This document shows, in pieces, positions 1-7,143 of a DNA stretch of 19,347 bases (its first letter is position 1; each line of letters starts with the position of its first letter). The stretch lies in assembly GCA_012515365.1 (NCBI GenBank), contig JAAYYM010000205.1, forward strand, positions 1 to 19,347. Reading direction: 5' to 3'. Position numbers and translations under genes: made by a program. Under the pieces are notes generated by a model. That model searched no databases. It was not told the origin of the DNA and saw only the letters and a program-made list of their open reading frames with translations. The stretch comes from Clostridia bacterium. GTDB lineage: Bacteria > Bacillota_A > Clostridia > Lachnospirales > Lachnospiraceae.

Positions 1-29
1 ATACATTGTTATACTCTATGGTTTTTAAA

Positions 30-65
30 GGTAATACGTTACCTTTTACATGGTAATATATTACC
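30..65. promoter_or_regulatory. Tandem dyad operators
   Basis: Two dyads with GGTAA and TTACC half-sites lie in tandem. The first, GGTAATACGTTACC (30-43), extends to 8-base arms counting flanking AAA/TTT (27-46). The second, GGTAATATATTACC (52-65), is a perfect 14-base palindrome. Their centres are 22 bases apart, about two helical turns, as expected for a dimeric repressor or activator binding cooperatively on one face. A TATAAC hexamer on the minus strand at 8-13 could be the -10 of a gene leaving the window to the left, but no good -35 accompanies it. The regulator is unknown. Confidence 0.45.
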
Positions 66-119
66 TTCCGTCTAATTTGTCAAGTAAAATCACGTTAATT
101 TGCAAATGAAGTTTTCTGA

Positions 120-875
120 TTAGTCCGCAAATTGCTTTCCTGTATGGTCCATATGATATGGTTCCGGTAAGACCAGTTCAGAAATTGGAACAATTTCATA
201 TCCCTGTTCTTTGAGGCTTATAATTACCTGCTCCAAAGCCTGCGCAGTATAAGTCGCACCATTGTGCATTAAAATAATAGCTCCGTTATCCAATTTCTTA
301 TGCTCACATACTGTTTGAATGATGGAATCTATACCATAGTCCTTCCAGTCAAGAGAGTCTACTGACCACTGTATGGTCTCGTATCCGCATTCCTTGGCCG
401 TCAGGATCACTTCATCATCATAATCTCCATAGGGCGGTCGGAATAGTTTCATTTCATATCCTGTCAGTTTTTTGACTTTCTCATGCACATCCATCAGTTC
501 TCTGATCTTTTCATCTTTTGAAAGCTGACTCATGTTCTTATGGTTTTCACTATGATTACCGAGATCATGACCTGCAGCCAGAATCTCCTTCACATCTTCC
601 GGAAAATCGTCTACCCAGCCTCCCGTCATAAAAAAAGTTACATGCACACCGTGTTTCTCTAAAATAGCCAGAATCTGAGGCGTATCTTCATTCCCCCATG
701 CGGCATCAAAGCTTAAGCCGACCACCTTTTGATCTGTGTCGACACAATAGATCGGCAATTCTCTTCCATTTACCGAATTACTGACCGTTATGAACTGTGG
801 CGAATAAATGAGTGCACCTGCAACCAACAGAAGAGATAATGCCAACACAATACCTGCCTTCACATTAAATTTCAT
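120..875 (-). CDS. pdaB: Polysaccharide deacetylase, PdaB-like
   Basis: A 251-residue protein with one N-terminal membrane segment (about residues 7-28) followed by a NodB-homology domain. Visible family motifs are LSFDAAWG (motif 1, catalytic Asp), HSENH (the two zinc-binding histidines), RPPYG (motif 3) and ILMHNG near the end. The total length, the FDAAWG variant and the WSVDSLDW stretch resemble Bacillus PdaB, a sporulation protein needed to keep spore cortex muramic-lactam structure stable. It would act outside the membrane on N-acetylated peptidoglycan sugars. The ATG at 875 follows GGGGGA by 5 bases, and that site lies in a hairpin (880-927). The gene stands alone between the upstream surface-protein remnant and the left intergenic region. 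The PdaB assignment is by length and motif; another membrane-anchored deacetylase of the family is possible. Confidence 0.85.
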   Translation of the reverse strand: MKFNVKAGIVLALSLLLVAGALIYSPQFITVSNSVNGRELPIYCVDTDQKVVGLSFDAAWGNEDTPQILAILEKHGVHVTFFMTGGWVDDFPEDVKEILAAGHDLGNHSENHKNMSQLSKDEKIRELMDVHEKVKKLTGYEMKLFRPPYGDYDDEVILTAKECGYETIQWSVDSLDWKDYGIDSIIQTVCEHKKLDNGAIILMHNGATYTAQALEQVIISLKEQGYEIVPISELVLPEPYHMDHTGKQFAD

Positions 876-927
876 AAAAATCCCCCGTATGTATCACTTA
901 CTATAATGTATGATACATATGGGGGAT
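876..927 (-). terminator. Hairpin plus T-run over the pdaB ribosome site
   Basis: On the minus strand a 17-base stem forms between 911-927 and 880-896, with one G-U pair and a 14-base loop. It is followed at once by TTTTT and then the ATG of the deacetylase gene. It has the form of an intrinsic terminator for the upstream surface-protein remnant, but its 3' arm also contains the GGGGGA ribosome binding site. A transcript running in from upstream would therefore be terminated or have its site masked. Confidence 0.65.
905..912 (-). promoter_or_regulatory. Possible SigE-type -10 element
   Basis: Minus-strand CATACATT matches the Bacillus SigE -10 consensus CATACANT and sits in the loop of the 880-927 hairpin. 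Transcription from it would begin near 897, after the 5' arm, so the message would carry an open ribosome binding site. No convincing -35 ATA element is seen at the right distance, so this is only a candidate. Confidence 0.25.
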
Positions 928-961
928 TAAGAATGATGGATTCTACTTTGCTTCCCCCACT

Positions 962-2694
962 CTACTTTTCATCTCGCATTTTAACCGTAATGTTCTTTGT
1001 CTTTTTTGTGCCGCTGAAGCTTACTTTCATTGTGATTTTTGATAATCCTTTTTTAGCCGGTGCCTTCTTTCCCTTATAAAAGATGTAATATTCTTTACAG
1101 TCTGCTGCACCCACTATATTACAGTTTACCTGATACAGCTCATTTGCGGCTCCGACAATCTCTACCTTCTCAATATTCCCAAGTCCGGCGCCACGATAAG
1201 GTTTTGTAAAGGAATTTGTACCAATATAGAAATAATCCTCTAGATAGGGAGCATTTCTGTGAAGCACAAGTTCCTGCTTCTTTTCCATGTCATAAGATGT
1301 CTCCAAAACATCAATCTTTATCGTCTTCGGATCGGTTATTGTTACTGTTATTGTATCAGATACTCTTTTCCCTGTATACGATTCTTCGAACGTTATCGGA
1401 ACGCGATAAGTATGGTTACATGTTATGTACTTAATTTTTTGATCACTGACATAGAGATATAGTTTTGCATCCTTATCCACTTCGCTGTTTCTGCAAGTAA
1501 AAATATCACTTTCTGTCGATACAACCTTCCACACTGCCTTTTTTTGATTCAGTTTCAGAGGAATCGTGATAACGGAGTGGTTTTCACAGTTTGTTTTATT
1601 AAATTTATCTGCTGAAATCATAATATCTCTTTTGCCCAATTGAATCTGTGCGCCCTCCATAGAGAACAGTGATACTTTCATGGGTGTTATTTTACTGCCG
1701 GATACGTTTAACCCGTTTTCATCCTTTATGGCAATTCCAAACTGAAGCTGCTTTTTTAGTTTATAAGTGTTTTCGTTTGCTTTTACAGTAACCTCGTAAT
1801 GATCATTACACCACTTAATCGGACCAAACTCCGCTTCTTTTGGTGCCGCACCGCCTTTTAGATCCGTCACACTCAGATTGATGCCTTTCATGACATCCGG
1901 TGTTGCAGTAAAGGAAACTACCGTAGAATCCTTTCTGTTTCCACTGAATGTACTACACATTTCTGCCTTACCGCTCTGTTTGACACTATACTTTTTAACC
2001 GGTTTCACATTCAATGTCAGAGTTGTCGCGTATTCTTTTCCGTTAATCGGTACTGCGTCATGATATGTAACCTTTAATTTTACTTTCTCCGGACTTTTCA
2101 CTTCCTTTTTCGATAACAGATAGAATGTTGGTGCTCCGGTTCCATTACTTCAACACTTTTTATTGCCGCCGCACCACCGGATTCCTTTGAAATCAGGCTG
2201 ACCAGAATAAACGTTTCCGATGAAAATCCGGAGCCTATTGTAATGGTATTTTTCAGAAGTGAAGCCTTTGGATATTTCTTTACTACTTTTACGGGAATAT
2301 CTGCATATATCTTTTCCGAACAATCCCTGCACTTAATCTCTGCTTTGATTTTATAGGTGCCGGGTGAGGCTGTGGTTACATAAACATTGTCACCGTCTAC
2401 ATCCCCTGTAATACCTTCCGGATATCGAAACATGATACTTGTTATCGGACCGCCACTGTAACTGCCTTCTTTCAGTTTTAGTCTGTTTTTAAGGTTTGTT
2501 TCATAATTATCAAAATTGACATTACAATTCGCACTATAATAGAAATTTGGTGATGTATAGAAAGCCTTATTCAATGTTATAGTTGAATTAGCTTTGAAAA
2601 CAGGCTTATTATGTACTACCTTTATTGAAAATGAACCAAGGCTTATGATAATTGACTTCTTTGTTTTGGGATTATAAATGGATGCCCGTACAAT
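962..2694 (-). pseudogene. Surface repeat protein remnant, headless and frameshifted
   Basis: Two reading frames (2098-2694 and 962-2101) together encode a beta-rich protein made of repeated Ig-like units of roughly 90-110 residues. Successive units end in similar strands such as IKVVHNKP, VKVVKKYP and VKPVKKYS. The frames do not look like two genes. The upstream frame loses sense after about 2145 (EVMEP), while the downstream frame read leftward past its GTG continues sensibly as NGTGAPTFYLLSKKEV. That fits a 1-base insertion or 2-base deletion near 2140-2150. The 5' end is missing: repeat-like sequence runs open to 2694 with no start codon or ribosome site, then meets a stop and the kinase remnant. 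No signal peptide or anchor is present. The function of the intact protein is unknown; adhesion or cell-surface display is a guess from the fold. Confidence 0.7.
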
Positions 2695-3144
2695 TTATCC
2701 GGCAGAACCATCAAAACCGGTAATATCGAACTGGATAGTCTCCTGAATTATAAACTCGACCAAGCTGACCAATTGCATATTCCGGTTGATCTCAAAGTAG
2801 AAGTTCCTGAAAATAATGTCATTGAACCATTTGATTTAGCAGTCGTCATTGGTAATCTGTTTGATAATGCGATAGAAGCACTATCGAATCTCCCTGAAAG
2901 TGAACGTCATCTGGAACTCTCGATTCAATATCTAAAAGGATGCCTGCTGATTCATTCCAGCAACCCCTATCAGGGCGAAATTCTATTACATAACGGAAAA
3001 ATTGTCACAAAAAAATCCGATTCCGCACTTCACGGAATCGGACTTAACAGTATAGAAACTACCATCTCGAAATATAATGGTGAATTAAAGATTTCAACAG
3101 AGCATTCGATTTTCACCATACAAATTCTTATTTATACAAATTGA
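2695..3144 (+). pseudogene. GHKL sensor kinase C-terminal fragment (AgrC-like)
   Basis: An open frame of 149 residues starts in mid-gene with LSGRTIKTGN, followed by DSLLNYKL. This is the linker normally found just before the ATP-binding domain of AgrC-type peptide-sensing histidine kinases. The GHKL ATPase domain follows, with N-box VIGNLFDNAIEAL and G-box HGIGLNSI. The membrane sensor and the phosphoacceptor histidine region are absent. No start with a ribosome binding site is seen; a TTG at 2773 would begin inside the domain. The fragment meets the truncated surface-protein gene head to head at about 2694, and ends 11 bases from the mobA stop. It is probably not expressed as a functional kinase. 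Its G-box codons also form the antisense terminator at 3009-3042. Confidence 0.8.
3009..3042 (-). terminator. Intrinsic terminator of the HDCR operon, antisense in kinase remnant
   Basis: On the minus strand a perfect 10-base stem (3033-3042 with 3016-3025), loop of 7, is followed directly by seven T residues (3009-3015). It lies about 110 bases past the mobA stop, which has no other terminator nearby. The same DNA read on the plus strand encodes the SDSALHGIGL segment of the kinase fragment. Confidence 0.75.
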
Positions 3145-3155
3145 TTTTTCTTTTA

Positions 3156-3731
3156 TCACAACGTTTCTGCATCCATATTTGCTGCATGCTCATACTCTGA
3201 AAACGTATTGATATTGAAATAAGGTTTTTCTGATAAATCCTGCGTTTCCTTCACGTGTACAAAGTGAAAGATATCACGCAGCCGATATTGTTTTTGCTCC
3301 ATCCTCTGCTTCAAAACCGGAAGACAGGTTTTCCTATAAATGCTTGCGAGAGGTTGAATTCCTGAAGGTGTCCTAAGCAGACATACATCCTCTCCATTCC
3401 ATTGTTTTATGATAGATTCTGCCTGTTCCAATCGATAATACGGCATATCACATGCAACAACCAGCAATGCTTCGCAACTACAATGCTTCAGCGCTGAATA
3501 AATCCCACCCATTGGTCCGATATCCGGAATTTCATCGACAATTGTCTGATAACCGGTGATTTCATAATTCTGCTTTGCATTTACGGATATATATTTCTCT
3601 GAAAATCCTGCAAGTTCCTTCGCCATCCGCTCTAAAAGAGTTTCTCCGCCAATGAGCAGCTGCTCCTTAGCCTGCCCCATCCGTTTCGAATGTCCTCCGG
3701 TCATGACTACAACGCCAACCCTAGTATTCAT
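3156..3731 (-). CDS. mobA: Molybdenum cofactor guanylyltransferase
   Basis: A 191-residue protein of the MobA nucleotidyltransferase family. The N-terminal signature (MTGGHSKRMGQAK) holds the GTP-binding GG, an Arg at about residue 17 and a Lys at about residue 22. DEIPDIGPMGGI and the metal-binding VACDMPY follow in the usual order. It attaches GMP to molybdopterin to make the guanine dinucleotide cofactor that FdhF-type formate dehydrogenases need. The ATG at 3731 is preferred over an upstream in-frame start at 3758, because AAAAGGG lies about 10 bases before it and the protein then begins directly with the nucleotide-binding strand. It overlaps the end of fdhD by 11 bases, so the two are probably translationally coupled. 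It is the last gene of the formate dehydrogenase/hydrogenase cluster. Confidence 0.9.
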   Translation of the reverse strand: MNTRVGVVVMTGGHSKRMGQAKEQLLIGGETLLERMAKELAGFSEKYISVNAKQNYEITGYQTIVDEIPDIGPMGGIYSALKHCSCEALLVVACDMPYYRLEQAESIIKQWNGEDVCLLRTPSGIQPLASIYRKTCLPVLKQRMEQKQYRLRDIFHFVHVKETQDLSEKPYFNINTFSEYEHAANMDAETL

Positions 3732-4401
3732 AACAATTGACCCTTTTCTCTGAAACAAACCCCAATACCTTCATGTTGTTTTTTTTAGCAAAATCAAGTG
3801 TCAGATTCGTTGGTGCTGAGCGGCTCACCAGTGTTTTTACGCCCGCCATATAAATCATTTCTGCCATAGAGATTGGGATTCGGCCCGTTGTGCATAAGTA
3901 ATATTCTGCCGGATCATTTCCATCAAGAATGCATGCACCTATGGTCTTGTAGACAGACAGATGACGACTCAGATCCTCTCCCTGATAGCAGATCAGACTT
4001 CCTCTGCAAAGCGCCGAACAATGTACGTTTCCTGTCCTCCTAAACGCATCAGAGCAGTGAAGCAAATCCTCCTCAGCCTTCCCATAATCCCGATACGTTT
4101 CATCCCTCTCTGCGTTGACATTACGAGTCAGTTTTCTTTCCTTTCCATTTGAATAAACGACCCGATAATGATTTTCATCCTCTTTCACAACCTGAATACT
4201 CCCTTTTTCTATGGTTTTCTGGTTGTGAATATAATGATAACCGGCTGCAAGCTCGGATAATTGTGAAGGAGATCCTGTTGTATTCCATACAAGCTGATTT
4301 TCCTCAAAGAGCTGAACATATACTTCCTGTGCAAGCTCGTCCTCAAGGAATTCTTCTCTGCCATCTGAAAATACTCGTTTGATCGCTGCTTTTACCGTCA
4401 T
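3721..4401 (-). CDS. fdhD: Formate dehydrogenase accessory sulfurtransferase FdhD-like
   Basis: A 226-residue FdhD/NarQ family protein. FdhD passes sulfur from a cysteine desulfurase to the molybdenum cofactor and is required for active formate dehydrogenase. Recognisable elements are RNVNAERDE, the FRRTGNVHCSALC segment matching the canonical F-x-x-TGG-x-H-x-A-x-L, and EDLSRHLSVYKTIG matching EDVGRHNAVDK-IG. The C-terminal half, with SRSAPTNL, is also typical. The protein is shorter than E. coli FdhD (277 residues), and the CxxC loop expected before the TGG-x-H segment is not seen; the nearest cysteines are C116, C128 and C132. The ATG at 4401 is chosen because AAGGAG lies 8 bases upstream and the ATG falls one base after the preceding stop. 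Confidence 0.88.
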   Translation of the reverse strand: MTVKAAIKRVFSDGREEFLEDELAQEVYVQLFEENQLVWNTTGSPSQLSELAAGYHYIHNQKTIEKGSIQVVKEDENHYRVVYSNGKERKLTRNVNAERDETYRDYGKAEEDLLHCSDAFRRTGNVHCSALCRGSLICYQGEDLSRHLSVYKTIGACILDGNDPAEYYLCTTGRIPISMAEMIYMAGVKTLVSRSAPTNLTLDFAKKNNMKVLGFVSEKRVNCYEY

Positions 4402-4402
4402 G

Positions 4403-4936
4403 TCAAAACTCCTTCGTAGTATCAAGACTTCTGGCTGCTTCCTTTCGTCTGTTTTCGATTTTTGCTTCCATATCCTCTTCCTCTACCAGACAGAGGGCAT
4501 CCGTCGGACAAGTTCTGACACATGCGGGACCACCCGGAACCTTTGCACATAAATCGCATTTATTGGCTATAATCCGCTCACTGCCATCAGAGTTTTTCTC
4601 TCCCATTACCGTTACCATATCAATTGCTCCAAATGGACAAGCCTCCATACAGCTCTTGCAGCCAATGCATTTTGATGTATCAAGTGAAACTGCATGATCT
4701 TTAATTGTGATACAGCCATTCGGACACGCTGCCATGCAGGCAGGATCTTCACAATGCTTGCATTGTACCGGAACTGAGATTTTTTTTGTTTTCACCATAT
4801 GAAGTTTCGGATTAAAATCAAATCCATCCGGGTCAATCTCAAAAATACGTTTCCCTTCATGAGCGATTACACAACTGATCAAACAGGTCCTGCAGCCGAT
4901 ACATAAATCAGGATTACCTTTTACAAAATGATTCAT
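4403..4936 (-). CDS. HycB/HydN-type four-cluster ferredoxin subunit, FdhF-proximal
   Basis: A 177-residue iron-sulfur protein with sixteen cysteines in four ferredoxin motifs: C12/C15/C18/C22, C59/C62/C67/C71, C90/C93/C96/C100 and C127/C130/C139/C143, enough for four [4Fe-4S] clusters. This is the HycB/HydN/FdhB family pattern, which wires a molybdopterin formate dehydrogenase to a partner. Here the partner would be the second HycB-type subunit and the hydrogenase. After the last cluster comes a charged, helix-prone tail of about 25 residues. The ATG at 4936 is favoured over a GTG at 4945, since GAGGGG precedes it by about 8 bases. It starts 5 bases after the fdhF stop. In HDCR nomenclature it corresponds to a HycB subunit; which of the numbered paralogues it is cannot be settled here. 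Confidence 0.9.
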   Translation of the reverse strand: MNHFVKGNPDLCIGCRTCLISCVIAHEGKRIFEIDPDGFDFNPKLHMVKTKKISVPVQCKHCEDPACMAACPNGCITIKDHAVSLDTSKCIGCKSCMEACPFGAIDMVTVMGEKNSDGSERIIANKCDLCAKVPGGPACVRTCPTDALCLVEEEDMEAKIENRRKEAARSLDTTKEF

Positions 4937-4941
4937 GCCGG

Positions 4942-7128
4942 TCACCCCTCTTTCTTTCTAATGTCAATTCCCATTTCCATACGAATTGCCTTATAATTTG
5001 CATCTACATACTTCTTTGCCCATTCCTGATCCTCTATCTTCTCGATCCGGCAGGCACAGTATTTGTATTCTGGGGTCTTGCTCTGCATATCAAGCTGACC
5101 AATCGTCAATTCATTGCAGGCACCGATCCACCACTGATAAGTCATATAAATAGATCCCTTTGCAACACGTTCAGTCGGAAGACATCTGGTCATACAGTGT
5201 CCGCGTTTTGAAGTTACCCATACAAGCTCACCTTTTTTAAGATTCAGCTCCTTGCAATCTTCTACATTCACTTCGACCCAGCCCGGTTCATCCTCCAGAC
5301 TGCGTAACATACGACAGTTTCCAGTCATCGTTCTGACTGAGTAATGGCCGACTTCCCGAACCGTAGATAATGAAAACGGATATTCCTCTCCCTCTTTTTC
5401 ATATACTTCTTCATAATCAACTCCGATGAAAACTCCCTTTCCATCCGGATGTGCAAATTTACCACCTTTATGTAAGTATGGCGTTCCTTTATCAGAAAGA
5501 TCTTTGCTATAACAAGGCCATTGAACACCGCCATATAAATCCATCTTCTCGTAAGTTGCACCGGTAAACTTCGGACACAAATCAATCATTTCATTCCAGA
5601 TATCCTCTGTTTTTTCATAGGACATCGGATAGCCCATTGCAGTAGATACCAGACATATGATTTCGCAGTCTGTCTTAACATCTCCCGTCGGTTCGATGCA
5701 TTTTCTGACTCTTTGAAAACCACGGTCACAGGAAGTATAAACGCCCTCATGCTCTCCCCATGCCGTAGACGGCAGGATTACATCTGCATAGGCAGAAGTT
5801 CGGTTATGAAAACAGTCCTGAACAATTACAAAATCCACAGAAGCAATTGCCTGTCTGATTTCCTGTCCGTGAGGGTCTGACTGTATCGGATCCTCTCCGA
5901 AAATATAGTAGGCATGAATCTGTTTATTTGGATCCTTCTCTTTTAAAACAAGCTCAGGAACTCTAGTTAGCTGTACGCCGATTTGATCAGATAATTTAAC
6001 ACCCCAGGCTTCTTCGAACTTCTTTCTGACTTCTGGATCCGTCACATTTTGATAACCTGGGTACTGATTAGGAAGATCTCCCATGTCACAGGTTCCCTGT
6101 ACATTATTCTGTCCTCTGACAGGGCCTACACCAGTGCTTCTACGACCAAAGTTACCAGTCATCATAGCCAGATTACAGCAGCTTTCTACCACACTGACCC
6201 CTTGGCGAAACTGCGTAATTCCCATCCCCCATAAAATCACAGAATGTCTGGAATTGGCATAGATTCTGGCTGCCTTTTTGATGTCATCTGCATCGACTCC
6301 ACATATGTCTGCTGAATACTCTGGTGTATAGGTTTCAATCACTTTTTTATACTCTTCAAAGTTTTTCGTATTGTTCGCGATAAACTCCTGATCAATTAGA
6401 TTTTCTTCAATGATAACGTGTGCAATTGCATTCGTCAGTGCCAGATTTGTGCCACCCTTAAGCTGCAGATGAACATCTGCAATTCTGGCTGTCTCCGTCA
6501 CTCGTGGGTCAATGCAGATAATCTTGCATCCCTTTTGTTTTGCCTTGACGATTCTTGCGGCTACGATCGGATGTGAGGTCGCTGCGTTATAACCAATATT
6601 AAAGATTACCGAAGCATCTTCGATCTCCGGAACGCCAAGTGACATTGCGCCCTCTCCAATAGAAGCCTGACACCCTACAACAGATGCTGCATGGCATACA
6701 CGTGCACAATGATCAATATTATTGGTTCCTACACAGGCACGCATAAATTTCTGCATCAGATAACCCGCTTCGTTTCCGGGTCCTCTGGCGGAGGCTGTAC
6801 CCATAATTGCATCAGGTCCATATTGTTCTTTGATTTTATTCAGATGTTCTGCAACAAAGCGAATTGCCTCGTCCCATTCTACTTCCTCGAGACGACTGTT
6901 TTTTCCGTTTTTGCGAATCATCGGTTTTTGGATTCTTTTCGTCAGAATCTGTGGGTCATTTAGATAATCCCATCCATAATACCCCTTTAAACAAAGCTTC
7001 CCTCTATTGGTTCTTCCATCAAGAGCCTTTGCTTCCAGTATCTGATTGCGATCCGTATCTACGACCATTCCTATCTGACACCCGCTGGCACAGTAGGCAC
7101 ACGTTGTCTGTACTTCTTTTATTGCCAT
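4942..7128 (-). CDS. fdhF: Molybdopterin formate dehydrogenase catalytic subunit (Cys type)
   Basis: A 728-residue protein, close to E. coli FdhF (715). The N-terminus binds one [4Fe-4S] cluster through C10, C13, C17 and C46, followed by K48, the conserved relay lysine. The active-site segment CARVCHAAS has cysteine at 145 (TGC codon, 6694-6696) where E. coli FdhF has selenocysteine, followed by the essential His146. R338 in GPVRGQNN corresponds to the catalytic Arg333. The bis-MGD binding domains and the C-terminal cap (TGNCRMLRS, TYQWWIG) are complete. It would interconvert formate and CO2. It lacks the N-terminal NADH-type iron-sulfur extension of NAD-linked enzymes, matching the short HDCR and formate-hydrogenlyase form. 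GGAGG lies 7 bases before the ATG. It sits 15 bases after the hydrogenase gene. Confidence 0.95.
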   Translation of the reverse strand: MAIKEVQTTCAYCASGCQIGMVVDTDRNQILEAKALDGRTNRGKLCLKGYYGWDYLNDPQILTKRIQKPMIRKNGKNSRLEEVEWDEAIRFVAEHLNKIKEQYGPDAIMGTASARGPGNEAGYLMQKFMRACVGTNNIDHCARVCHAASVVGCQASIGEGAMSLGVPEIEDASVIFNIGYNAATSHPIVAARIVKAKQKGCKIICIDPRVTETARIADVHLQLKGGTNLALTNAIAHVIIEENLIDQEFIANNTKNFEEYKKVIETYTPEYSADICGVDADDIKKAARIYANSRHSVILWGMGITQFRQGVSVVESCCNLAMMTGNFGRRSTGVGPVRGQNNVQGTCDMGDLPNQYPGYQNVTDPEVRKKFEEAWGVKLSDQIGVQLTRVPELVLKEKDPNKQIHAYYIFGEDPIQSDPHGQEIRQAIASVDFVIVQDCFHNRTSAYADVILPSTAWGEHEGVYTSCDRGFQRVRKCIEPTGDVKTDCEIICLVSTAMGYPMSYEKTEDIWNEMIDLCPKFTGATYEKMDLYGGVQWPCYSKDLSDKGTPYLHKGGKFAHPDGKGVFIGVDYEEVYEKEGEEYPFSLSTVREVGHYSVRTMTGNCRMLRSLEDEPGWVEVNVEDCKELNLKKGELVWVTSKRGHCMTRCLPTERVAKGSIYMTYQWWIGACNELTIGQLDMQSKTPEYKYCACRIEKIEDQEWAKKYVDANYKAIRMEMGIDIRKKEG

Positions 7129-7143
7129 CTTAGTCCTCCATTC

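Noticed and set aside
1216..1462. Plus-strand open frames of 67-72 residues opposite the surface-repeat gene
   Set aside because: Low-complexity composition, no ribosome site, and fully inside the better-supported minus-strand repeat protein.
2098..2574. A separate 158-residue gene beginning at TTG 2574
   Set aside because: The frame stays open and repeat-like up to 2694 (for example IKVVHNKP and KANSTITL), so the start is artificial and the piece belongs to the larger remnant.
2773..3144. A complete small ATPase gene beginning at TTG 2773
   Set aside because: Family sequence continues in frame upstream to about 2695 and there is no ribosome binding site at 2773, so it is a truncated kinase.
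6640..6700. Selenocysteine insertion element at the fdhF active site
   Set aside because: The active-site codon is TGC, so no recoding is needed.
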